Part shown: in pieces, positions 48,232-55,480 of the stretch
Layout of the letters: the number at the start of each line of letters is the position of its first letter
Position numbering within the stretch: position 1 is the first letter of the stretch
Position numbers and translations under genes: made by a program
Source of the DNA: JAAYED01 sp040772225
GTDB taxonomy: Bacteria; Chloroflexota; Anaerolineae; UBA1429
NCBI GenBank assembly: GCA_040772225.1
Contig: JAXGYO010000002.1
Span: forward strand, 930,001-994,000
DNA: 64,000 bases
Direction: 5' to 3'
Notes under the pieces: generated by a model
Seen by the model: the letters and a program-made list of their open reading frames with translations, nothing else
The model's database searches: none
What the model was told of the DNA's origin: nothing

Positions 48232-48725
48232 CGGCTCGCCTCCACCGGCAGACGCCCGTGGTTGAGATAGTACTGGACGATCCCGCCCTCTGCCCAGGCA
48301 GTCCGCAACCAGTCAGGCTGCGCGGGCAGCGATAGCCATGTGTCATCGACCCGCAACCCGGGCCGAGCCAGATCCAATTCCACCTGCTGTCGATCAGTTA
48401 CCTGTTCCCGCACATCAGCTTGAATCAAGGTCAGTCCCAGGTTGAGGCTGTTTCGGAAAAAGATCCGTGCAAAGCTCGGGGCGATAATGGCCGCGATGCC
48501 CACCACGTACAGGGCACGGGGCGCATACTCGCGCGAGGACCCGCACCCAAAGTTGCGCCCCGCTACGATCACGTCCCCGGGCCGCACCTCCTGCGCAAAC
48601 TCGGGACGCGCTTCAATGAACGGATACCTGCCCAGCTCCGACTCTGCATTCATGTACGGCGCGTAGCGCCCTGGCACGATCTGATCGGTGTCGACATCAT
48701 CCCCAAAGACCCAAACGGTAGCCAT
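48228..48725 (-). CDS. lysU: Homoaconitase small subunit
   Basis: Small (swivel) subunit of a two-subunit homoaconitase, 165 residues, LeuD-like. The signature is VAGRNFGCGSSREYAPRAL. WVFGDDVDTDQIVPGRYAPY starts it. With LysT it converts homocitrate to homoisocitrate via homoaconitate. GGAGGCAAGC precedes the ATG, which lies nine bases after the lysT stop. Confidence 0.93.
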   Translation of the reverse strand: MATVWVFGDDVDTDQIVPGRYAPYMNAESELGRYPFIEARPEFAQEVRPGDVIVAGRNFGCGSSREYAPRALYVVGIAAIIAPSFARIFFRNSLNLGLTLIQADVREQVTDRQQVELDLARPGLRVDDTWLSLPAQPDWLRTAWAEGGIVQYYLNHGRLPVEASR

Positions 48726-48734
48726 GCTTGCCTC

Positions 48735-49979
48735 CTACAGTGTGTTTGCCGCGACGATGCGACCTGCGAGCGCCGTGGCCGCTGCTGTCTCGGGAGAGCC
48801 GAGGTAGACTCGCCCATCCGGTGAGCCCATCCGCCCGCGGAAATTCCGGTTCGCAGTCGAGAGGCAGACCTCGCCCGCCCCGATGACGCCCATGTGCCTG
48901 CCGATGCACGGGCCGCAGCCCGGTGTACCCAGGGTGGCGCCAGCCTCCAGCAGCGTGGCCAGTGTGCCATCCGCCGTCGCAGCCTGCAGGATGCGATGAG
49001 AGGCGGGAATCACGAGCAAACGCACATGTGGCGCGATATGCTTGCCCCGCAGGATCTCGGCCGCTGCCTGGAGATCGCCCAGGCGACCATTGGTGCAGGT
49101 TCCGATAAAGACCAGATCCACGGGCACCTCTCCCACTTCGGAGACTGCGAGCACGTTGTCCGGGCTATAAGGGGCGGAAACCTGCGGCTCGAGCGCATCC
49201 AGGTCGATGGTGATCTCGCGCGAATAGGTGGCACCCTCCTGCACCGCGAGCCACTCTGGAACATTCCAGGTCGCTGCCGCTGTCCCTGTCGGCGGGACGA
49301 TGCCAGCCTTGGCCCCCAGCTCAGTGGTCATCGAACACAATGTCTCACGACCATCCAGATCCAGCCAATCGAGACCGTGGAACTCGACCGCCTGGTAATT
49401 GGCGCCATCGAGACCGAGCAACCCGCAGAGATAGAGACTAATGTCCTTGGGCCCTACGCCGCGCCGGAACCTTCCATTCACCTGAACGCGGATCGTCTCG
49501 GGCACGCGCAGCCAATTCCTGCCTGTGGCCAGCGTCAGCGCCATATCGCGCGAACCGACGCCTGTGCCAAAGGCGCCCACAGCGCCGTAGGCCGTAGCAT
49601 GGGAGTCAGTGCCCAGGGCGATTTGCCCCGGGGCCACCAGGCCCTGCTCGATCATGATCTGATGGCAGACCCCCGCCCCGACATCGAAAAAGTGTGGAAT
49701 CCCTTCCTCGCGCACCCACCGGCGCACTTTGACTTGAGCGTCGGCCGTGGCCACTGAGGCGGCGGGGGCCACGTGATCGATCATAACCGCCACCCGCGAG
49801 GGGTCGTGTATGCGTTCCGTCTTGAGCGTATCGCGCAAGGCATCGATCACTTCAGGTGTCAGCGAATCGTGGGTCATACAGCGATCCACATCGACGATCA
49901 CCAGATCCCCTGCGCGGACAGGGTAACCGGCGGCGTGGGACAAAATCTGCTCCGAGAGGGTCATCGCCCTGTCAGCCAT
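48735..49979 (-). CDS. lysT: Homoaconitase large subunit
   Basis: Large subunit with the iron-sulfur cluster, 414 residues. Cluster cysteines lie in FIGTCTNGRLGDLQ and in GCGPCIGRHMG. Other family blocks are ATDSHATAYGAVGAFGTGVG and LCSMTTELGAKAGIVPPTG. I start at the ATG at 49979, which overlaps the homocitrate synthase stop by eight bases; the longer frame lies inside that gene. LeuC-type enzymes look alike; the operon names it. Confidence 0.93.
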   Translation of the reverse strand: MADRAMTLSEQILSHAAGYPVRAGDLVIVDVDRCMTHDSLTPEVIDALRDTLKTERIHDPSRVAVMIDHVAPAASVATADAQVKVRRWVREEGIPHFFDVGAGVCHQIMIEQGLVAPGQIALGTDSHATAYGAVGAFGTGVGSRDMALTLATGRNWLRVPETIRVQVNGRFRRGVGPKDISLYLCGLLGLDGANYQAVEFHGLDWLDLDGRETLCSMTTELGAKAGIVPPTGTAAATWNVPEWLAVQEGATYSREITIDLDALEPQVSAPYSPDNVLAVSEVGEVPVDLVFIGTCTNGRLGDLQAAAEILRGKHIAPHVRLLVIPASHRILQAATADGTLATLLEAGATLGTPGCGPCIGRHMGVIGAGEVCLSTANRNFRGRMGSPDGRVYLGSPETAAATALAGRIVAANTL

Positions 49980-51138
49980 GGGTTGCTCCTTCGTGTGCGT
50001 GTGCCTGTGCATGCTCGGCCGACCACTGCCGCAACACGGCATCAACATCCGTCAGTGAGATCGGCTTTTCATCCGCCAGCGCCTTGATGTGCTGGGTGGC
50101 AGCCCGCAGCTCGTCATCGGGGATGTCCAGCTGCAGCTGCTCGGCGCGGTCCTTGATGGCGTTCCAGCCTGTGAGCCTGTGCGCGATACTGATATAACGC
50201 GTCAGGCCAAAGTCTTGAGGAGACAGAATCTCATAGGTCTCCGGATTGTTCAGTACGGCCTTGGCGTGGATACCGGCCTTGTGGGTAAAGGCCGTGATGC
50301 CCGTGATATAGTTGTTGAATGGGATGTCCACACCGACCATCCCTGCAACGAGATCGTCCAGGTCGCGGATCAGGGGCAGGTTGTACTTGGACACGAGCGC
50401 GCGATCCATCGAGTAGAGCCGGGCGATCATCCCGCCCAGAGGCGCGATGCCGTTGCGCTCGCCGATCCCCAGGATACTGGTGTCCACGTGCGTCGCGCCA
50501 GCCTCCAGCGCACACAGGGCATTGGCGATGGCACAGCCAGCGTCATTGTGCCCGTGAAACTCGATGTCGCAGGACACACGCTCGCGCACCCGGCGGACGA
50601 GGTCATAGACCTGCAAGGGCGTGGCAACGCCCACCGTATCGGCGATGCCAACCCGGTTGACGCCAAGGTCTGCCACAGCCTCATAGATGGTGAGAATATC
50701 GTCCAGGTTGCTGCGGAACGAGTCCTCTGTGCTGAATCGCACTTCAAAGCCACGATCCAGCAGATGCGTCACGACCTCGCGGGCCCGCTCAAGGATCGCA
50801 GGGATGTCCATGCCGTGGCTAAACTCGCGAAGCATGGAAGAGGTACCGATAAGCAGGTCGATTCCGTCGACACCGGTGGCGATGGCCGCCTCTGCATCAC
50901 TCAGCAAACAGCGCACGTGAGTCAACACCTTGGCGTTCAAGCCCAGGCCAGCGATGGTCTTGCAGTCATGGTAGCTTTGAGGCGAGGCAACCGGTGAGGT
51001 GACCTCGATGTACTCGACGCCAAAGGCATCGGCCATCCGCGCAATCTCGACCTTTTGCGCGGTGGTGAAATTGGCTCCAACGAATTGCTCGCCTTCCCGC
51101 AGTGTCGACTCGATGATGTGATAGGAACCAATGGGCAT
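49972..51138 (-). CDS. lysS: Homocitrate synthase
   Basis: First enzyme of the pathway: acetyl-CoA plus 2-oxoglutarate to homocitrate. It has 388 residues. ESTLREGEQFVGANF holds the metal and 2-oxoglutarate site, DTVGVATPLQVYDLV and FHGHNDAGCAIANAL follow, then VDTSILGIGERNGIAPLGG. A C-terminal domain of about 100 residues is present. In relatives this enzyme is feedback-inhibited by lysine. It starts two bases after the lysW stop. Confidence 0.92.
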   Translation of the reverse strand: MPIGSYHIIESTLREGEQFVGANFTTAQKVEIARMADAFGVEYIEVTSPVASPQSYHDCKTIAGLGLNAKVLTHVRCLLSDAEAAIATGVDGIDLLIGTSSMLREFSHGMDIPAILERAREVVTHLLDRGFEVRFSTEDSFRSNLDDILTIYEAVADLGVNRVGIADTVGVATPLQVYDLVRRVRERVSCDIEFHGHNDAGCAIANALCALEAGATHVDTSILGIGERNGIAPLGGMIARLYSMDRALVSKYNLPLIRDLDDLVAGMVGVDIPFNNYITGITAFTHKAGIHAKAVLNNPETYEILSPQDFGLTRYISIAHRLTGWNAIKDRAEQLQLDIPDDELRAATQHIKALADEKPISLTDVDAVLRQWSAEHAQAHAHEGATHG

Positions 51139-51140
51139 GT

Positions 51141-51305
51141 CTATTCTCCCCAGTCTTCTTCTTCGTCCGGCGCCAGCTCAAAGGTCAGCGGCTCGATGGC
51201 CACCACCTCCAGCTCCACGCCGCAATCCGGGCAATCCACGATCTCGCCTTCCAACGGATCATCCAGCTCGATCTCTGCTGCGCACTCGGGACACATACCG
51301 ATCAT
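51141..51305 (-). CDS. lysW: LysW amino-group carrier protein
   Basis: Tiny acidic carrier of 54 residues whose C-terminal Glu gamma-carboxyl carries aminoadipate and later intermediates, protecting the amino group. The N-terminal zinc finger has CPEC and CPDC. The end DEEEDWGE carries the EDWGE signature of LysW. I use the ATG at 51305 with GGGGGGAG before it; an upstream extension to 51380 runs into the attenuator and is rejected. It is the first gene of the operon. Confidence 0.95.
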   Translation of the reverse strand: MIGMCPECAAEIELDDPLEGEIVDCPDCGVELEVVAIEPLTFELAPDEEEDWGE

Positions 51306-51381
51306 GACTCTCCCCCCTTTCTGTTTTCGATCTGCCATCACCGGGGCGACACTGCGGGTCCGGACACGATGGCTAAGCATG

Positions 51382-51417
51382 AAAAAAAGAGCGGCCCCCT
51401 GGTCTGGGAGCCGCTCT
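51382..51417 (-). terminator. Attenuator terminator ahead of lysW
   Basis: On the minus strand AGAGCGGCTCCC (51417-51406) pairs with GGGGGCCGCTCT (51399-51388) and is followed by seven T. It lies between the promoter at 51592-51620 and lysW. A competing pairing is available: CCTCTGGTC (51468-51460), inside the end of the leader peptide frame, pairs with GACCAGGGG (51404-51396), which is the loop and right arm of the terminator. A separate small hairpin lies at 51428-51444. Confidence 0.85.
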
Positions 51418-51452
51418 AGTTTCCGGGTACCTCGGTTCGAGGTATGAGCAAG

Positions 51453-51545
51453 CTAGCCTGACCAGAGGTCGGCTTGATCCTTCTTGCTCTTCTTGCTGAG
51501 GGACAGGGCACCCGCCCCTCGAATGATCTGTTCGCGTTGTAGCAT
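51453..51545 (-). CDS. Lysine leader peptide of the lys operon
   Basis: A 30-codon frame begins with ATG at 51545 and stops with TAG at 51453. Residues 17-23 read SKKSKKD, with codons AAG-AAG-AGC-AAG-AAG at 51494-51480. It stands about 40 bases after the predicted transcription start. The ribosome site is weak (GCGGTG). A ribosome stalled on the Lys codons would leave the antiterminator arm at 51468-51460 free; one reaching the stop would cover it. Reading frame upstream of 51545 to 51752 is open but lies before the promoter and within the tRNA on the other strand. Confidence 0.78.
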   Translation of the reverse strand: MLQREQIIRGAGALSLSKKSKKDQADLWSG

Positions 51546-51591
51546 TCTATACACCGCAGGGATCGTACTGGTCTTCGAACCGATGGAAGCG

Positions 51592-51620
51592 ACTATATCA
51601 TGGGTGCTGTGGGGTGTCAA
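51592..51620 (-). promoter_or_regulatory. Promoter of the lys operon
   Basis: On the minus strand TTGACA (51620-51615), 17-base spacer, TATAGT (51597-51592). Transcription should start near 51585, giving a leader of about 280 bases before lysW. Confidence 0.75.
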
Positions 51621-51654
51621 ACGCGCCTGAGCGACCTGCTGCACGTATGGCGAT

Positions 51655-51683
51655 TTGCCTAACCGGTGGGATAATCGTATAAT
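51655..51683 (+). promoter_or_regulatory. Promoter of tRNA-Pro
   Basis: TTGCCT (51655-51660), 17-base spacer, TATAAT (51678-51683), 10 bases before the tRNA. It is divergent from, and only 34 bases away from, the lys operon promoter. Confidence 0.65.
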
Positions 51684-51693
51684 GTCGTCAGTT

Positions 51694-51770
51694 CGGGGCG
51701 TAGCGCAGCCCGGTAGCGCACTTGAATGGGGTTCAAGTGGTCGGACGTTCAAATCGTCTCGCCCCGACCA
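51694..51770 (+). tRNA. tRNA-Pro (anticodon GGG)
   Basis: A 77-base cloverleaf. Acceptor arms CGGGGCG and CGCCCCG pair fully and CCA is encoded (51768-51770). The D arm is GCGCAGCCCGGTAGCGC. The anticodon stem CTTGA/TCAAG holds the loop ATGGGGT, giving anticodon GGG for proline codons CCC and CCU. The T arm has TTCAAAT. It reads well in every arm. Confidence 0.95.
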
Positions 51771-51773
51771 GAG

Positions 51774-51801
51774 GGAGCCAGCCGTGAGGTTGGCTCCTTT
51801 T
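51774..51801 (+). terminator. Terminator of tRNA-Pro
   Basis: GGAGCCAGCC (51774-51783) pairs with GGTTGGCTCC (51788-51797) around GTGA and is followed by TTTT. Confidence 0.8.
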
Positions 51802-51842
51802 GCTTTGCGCAGTCACCTGAACGTCGCACGGGAGTTTGGGTC

Positions 51843-51911
51843 AGCGCCGCAGCCTCGTAGTGCACTTGAGTGGTCAAGTGAGCGGACGCTCAAATCGTCT
51901 CGCCCCGACCA
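51843..51911 (+). pseudogene. Degenerate copy of tRNA-Pro
   Basis: A second stretch resembles the tRNA-Pro along most of its length. Its last part is nearly identical: 51883-51923 matches 51742-51782 with one difference over 41 bases, including CGCCCCGACCA and the downstream GAGGGAGCCAGC. The 5' acceptor arm and the anticodon loop are changed (the loop lost bases and the GGG anticodon), so it cannot fold as a tRNA. The right arm of the terminator is also missing. Confidence 0.75.
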
Positions 51912-52055
51912 GAGGGAGCCAGCGGCGAGCACTCTCTCCGATTCCCCCCCAAAGCGCCTGCCGCACCCATCCGATGAATAGGTACGAGGCCGCCGGGGTG
52001 GTATAATCCTTGCCATATGTTACCATTTCGACCACCCCGACAGGATGTGTTTTCC

Positions 52056-52856
52056 ATGCTCATCGATCTCCACGTTCACACCGATCGCTACTCGCTTTGC
52101 GGGCGCTCGTCGCCCGAGGCGATGATCGAGCGCGCTGCCGCCGTTGGCATCTCGGCGCTCGTGTTCACAGAGCACAACGTGCACTGGCCCGCGGATGAGC
52201 TGGCGCAGCTTCAGGCGGCATACCCCGCCGTGCGGCTCTACTGCGGCACGGAGCTCACCTCAGACGAGGGAGACGACTTTCTCGTCTATGGCCTGACCGA
52301 TCGTTCCGTCGTAGGTGCGGGCATGACCGCCGAAAACATCCTGCAGACAGCGCACAGTCAGGGTGCAGCCGTGGTGCTAGCTCACCCGTACCGCTACCGC
52401 GATGCCGTGCCGGACGCGATCTTTGACCACGGAATCGATGCCATTGAGATCATGAGCACCAACATCTACAACTACTCGCACCGGCGCGCAGTGGCGCTGG
52501 CAACCGCGCTCGGCGCCGTCACGACCGCTGCTTCCGACGGGCACCATATCGACATGCTCGGTCTGTATGCGCTGGAGATCGACCATCTGCCCGAGGATGA
52601 GCACACCCTCGCCGACTGCATTCGGTCTGGCGAGATGGACCTGTGGATCGATAGCGAGCGCATCCGGGCGCAGAATGAGACCCTGCATGCCGAAATCCCA
52701 CACATCGAGGGGTTCATCGCCCAGGGGCTGAGCAACCAGGCGCTGCGCGAGCGCCTCGAAACTTATGTCAACCTAACGGTGATCCAGGGCGTGCGTGACG
52801 GGCGAGACGTTATGCGTCCATGGCAAATCCCCGCCCCCCTCACGGTCGGCCGCTAG
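52056..52856 (+). CDS. PHP-domain metal-dependent phosphoesterase
   Basis: PHP (polymerase and histidinol phosphatase) protein of about 266 residues. The metal motif LIDLHVHTDRYSLCGRS opens it, then TEHN, an Asp/Glu in YCGTELTSDEGDD, VLAHPYRY and the last in AASDGHHIDML. Such enzymes cleave phosphates or 3'-phosphoadenosine compounds. I prefer ATG 52056; an ATG at 52017 lies only ten bases after a TATAAT (52002-52007) and would be nearly leaderless. It stands alone. Confidence 0.85.
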   Translation: MLIDLHVHTDRYSLCGRSSPEAMIERAAAVGISALVFTEHNVHWPADELAQLQAAYPAVRLYCGTELTSDEGDDFLVYGLTDRSVVGAGMTAENILQTAHSQGAAVVLAHPYRYRDAVPDAIFDHGIDAIEIMSTNIYNYSHRRAVALATALGAVTTAASDGHHIDMLGLYALEIDHLPEDEHTLADCIRSGEMDLWIDSERIRAQNETLHAEIPHIEGFIAQGLSNQALRERLETYVNLTVIQGVRDGRDVMRPWQIPAPLTVGR

Positions 52857-52895
52857 AGACCTGGGACGCTGCACCACGACGCGTGCCGGCCTTTA

Positions 52896-54314
52896 CTACG
52901 TCAGGCCGGCAGTTACCCAGGGCTCGGGCAGAGCTCTCCTGATCTCCGAGAGTCGGTAGCCCATCCCGGGGCCTTGTACGCTGGAGAGTTCGACCTGCCC
53001 CTGTCGCCGCCGGTAGAGTCCGGGATGTACCGCAGCCTCCGGGAGGGACGCGTCAGGGTAGAACTGCATCGCGTTGGTCTCGACACCCATGATGGTCCCG
53101 GCGTGCGCCGCCAGCGACAGATGCGGGATCTGCGCCAGCATAGGATTGGTCAAGTCCTGCACCATCAGCGTCATACCATGCGCACGTGCCCAGGCCAGCG
53201 ACAGCAGCGCCCCCGAGAGTGTCTTGCAGGTCTTGAGCGCGACGCCTGTCCACCCCAGCTCCCGCCCCAGACGCACGAGACGCCAGTCATGGGCGCTTTC
53301 GTCCATAAACAGCGGCTTGCGGGCCGACACAGCGTGCACATCTATCCTGTGACGCTCCAGCTCATAGGGAAAAGGCTGCTCCACATACAGAAGATGCGCG
53401 AACACCTCGGGCTCGTCCTGCAGCAGCCGGTCCAGGATCTCTGTCACATAGGCTGGATCGGTCACGGTGCAATTAAAGTCCGCGGAGAGCCACTGAACAC
53501 CACATTGCCGGCCGATCTGCCATACCTTGACGAGACGGGCATAGTCCCAGACGTCATCGTCGCCACGCAGCTTGACCTTGAGACAGCGCAGCCCATCTCG
53601 CACGATCCAATCGGCAAGCAGCACCGGATGCCCGTCGTCTGGCTCGGCCCCCGTCAGGTCCTCACGCGCCAACGGATCAAGGCCGCCCACCAAATGCCAG
53701 GCCACAAGTGATGCCGTCCGCGGCCGGATCAGATAGTCCCCCGGATAACGCTTCCGAAAGCGTACGTGTTCATCAGCATCCGAGCCCATCAGCGAGGCGA
53801 GATCGGCACTCATGTACGGCACACGATAGCTTTGCCAGCAGGAAATGCCGTGCAAGCAACCAAAGGCATCGTGGAGAGCGATATCGAAAGAGGCACAACA
53901 CAGCAGCGCGGCCAGCCAGGGAATCTGCTCCTGCTCTGGCCTGGCAGCATTCGCGGCCTCCAGGACACCGGAAAGCACATCGGCCTCGAATCTGGTCCAG
54001 AGTTCAATGGGGTGCCCATATTCGCCCAAAGTGCTCCAGGCTGAGGCGAGACGCTCGATCAACTCCAGCAGGGCGCGATAGCGCACCGCATAGTCAGCTT
54101 TCCCCGGCCACACCCACTGCACGCTGAGCGGAGTTTCGCCCCAGCCCACCGCAGTCCTCCCCTGCCGGTCGCGCACTGTCAGCGCCACCCGCACACAGGT
54201 GACGCTGGTGAGCACCTCGGCGCCGAACTTGAGCGGTACGCGCGTCTCCACTGGTAGCAGATATATTCGAGTTCCTACAGGGCGCACATCAGTCTGCCTC
54301 ATCCATCTCTCCAT
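52896..54314 (-). CDS. Enolase-superfamily protein (muconate-cycloisomerase/mandelate-racemase type)
   Basis: Protein of 472 residues, longer than the usual 360-400 of the superfamily because of insertions in the N-terminal part. The lysine motif is CLKVKLRGDDD, with metal ligands Asp in LSADFNCT, Glu in YVEQPF and Asp/Glu in LFMDESAHD. A further Lys lies in VALKTCKTLSGAL. That Lys-Lys layout is closest to the muconate lactonising/dipeptide-epimerase subgroup; the substrate is unknown. It lies 66 bases after an isomerase on the same strand, so the two may share a transcript. Confidence 0.83.
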   Translation of the reverse strand: MERWMRQTDVRPVGTRIYLLPVETRVPLKFGAEVLTSVTCVRVALTVRDRQGRTAVGWGETPLSVQWVWPGKADYAVRYRALLELIERLASAWSTLGEYGHPIELWTRFEADVLSGVLEAANAARPEQEQIPWLAALLCCASFDIALHDAFGCLHGISCWQSYRVPYMSADLASLMGSDADEHVRFRKRYPGDYLIRPRTASLVAWHLVGGLDPLAREDLTGAEPDDGHPVLLADWIVRDGLRCLKVKLRGDDDVWDYARLVKVWQIGRQCGVQWLSADFNCTVTDPAYVTEILDRLLQDEPEVFAHLLYVEQPFPYELERHRIDVHAVSARKPLFMDESAHDWRLVRLGRELGWTGVALKTCKTLSGALLSLAWARAHGMTLMVQDLTNPMLAQIPHLSLAAHAGTIMGVETNAMQFYPDASLPEAAVHPGLYRRRQGQVELSSVQGPGMGYRLSEIRRALPEPWVTAGLT

Positions 54315-54380
54315 TTCTTGAGGACCTCGTCCAGCGGCAAGTGTCTCAACCTCGACCGCCAGCGCGACCCGGAGGTGCGC

Positions 54381-55175
54381 CTAGGCACCTGCAAGCAGAT
54401 GGCGCGCATAGGCGGCATCCTCCGCAATCAGGCGGTCAACCGCGCTGGCATCGCTGTATTCTGCGGTGAGACAGATAACCCCGCTGTAGCCGCTGCTCTG
54501 GAGTAACCGGACCACCTCATCCCAACGGGCCAGGCCGGCCTGCCCGCCCGTCCAAGCAACCTCCCAGGCCTGCCCGGTGGCGCCGCAGTCGCCCTTGCGT
54601 CGCCAATACCCGTTCTTCAGATTTACCATCCCCAGACGCGGCGCGATGACATCCAGCGCGTACTGCGGAGCCAATCCCGCCAAGGCCTCGTGCGCGGCAT
54701 CCCAGACCGCAACAAAGACGGCTGGGTCGAGATCAGAGAGCAGGGCTCGCAGGCCCAGTGCATTGGGGACGAACGAACCAGCGTGATTCTGAATTCCCAG
54801 CCGGACGCCTGCACTGGCCAGCGCAGGCCCCAGGCGGGCATATTCCGCCCGCAACCTGATCTCCGCATCCGTGTAGCGTTCGCCGGGAAGGACGCGGGCC
54901 ATGTCGCGGATCAGCGGGACTCCGGCGCGAGCGCAGGCATCGACGATACCGTGCTCCGGAGTGCTGGCGACGCTGGCCACACTGATGCCGCTCTCTGCCA
55001 GAATGCGCACGGCATCCGGCAGGAGAGTGCCCGCACGCTCCGGAGGGACCTGGTAACCGGGCCGTATTGGCAACTCAATCGCCTGAAAGCCCAAGCGACA
55101 GACCAGCGTGCCCAGTTGGCGCAAAGGTAACTCCCGCCAGGGCTTGGTGAACACGGAAAGCGTATTAGCAGCCAT
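54381..55175 (-). CDS. Sugar phosphate isomerase/epimerase (TIM barrel)
   Basis: Protein of 264 residues with the xylose-isomerase-like barrel. The start MAANTLSVFTKPW is typical. At the first metal-ligand position the sequence is RLGIQNHAGSF, with Gln where the paralogues in this window have Glu (ALENHAGDF). The other positions are VWDAAHEAL, GMVNLKNGY and CLTAEYSD. Relatives with Gln at this place exist, so it may still bind a metal. I use the ATG at 55175 with GGAGG well spaced; the longer frame is not supported. Confidence 0.82.
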   Translation of the reverse strand: MAANTLSVFTKPWRELPLRQLGTLVCRLGFQAIELPIRPGYQVPPERAGTLLPDAVRILAESGISVASVASTPEHGIVDACARAGVPLIRDMARVLPGERYTDAEIRLRAEYARLGPALASAGVRLGIQNHAGSFVPNALGLRALLSDLDPAVFVAVWDAAHEALAGLAPQYALDVIAPRLGMVNLKNGYWRRKGDCGATGQAWEVAWTGGQAGLARWDEVVRLLQSSGYSGVICLTAEYSDASAVDRLIAEDAAYARHLLAGA

Positions 55176-55277
55176 GAAAACCTCCAGCATAGGTAGCAGC
55201 TCCAGTGTAACACAGTTGTCTCGATAGAACTCGCGCAAGGGCCGGACCAGTAACAGAGAAAAAAGTCCCGCTGACGT

Positions 55278-55306
55278 TTGACACCCGTCTGGTTCACTTG
55301 TATGAT
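55278..55306 (+). promoter_or_regulatory. Promoter of the membrane pyrophosphatase
   Basis: TTGACA (55278-55283), 17-base spacer, TATGAT (55301-55306). The ATG is at 55481, so the leader is about 165 bases. I recognised no known riboswitch in that leader. Confidence 0.65.
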
Positions 55307-55480
55307 GCCTGCGAGCATGTTGTCCGCTGCACGATGGCCCTGCCTGAGAATATGAACAAATACCTCCCAGGGGGTCGTTTTGTGTAAGCCCGGCATCCTC
55401 AGACCCTTGGTGTGTCCATTGGTGAGCCATGCCCGCAACGCAGGCCGCCAACCATATATTACTGTTCCAGGGGAGGGAAA

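Noticed and set aside
51306..51585. T-box or lysine (L-box) riboswitch upstream of lysW
   Set aside because: No T-box core sequence or L-box layout was found; the Lys codon run and antiterminator pairing explain the leader better.
51453..51752. 99-residue protein on the minus strand
   Set aside because: Its first two thirds lie upstream of the lys promoter and opposite the tRNA; only the last 30 codons are kept, as a leader peptide.
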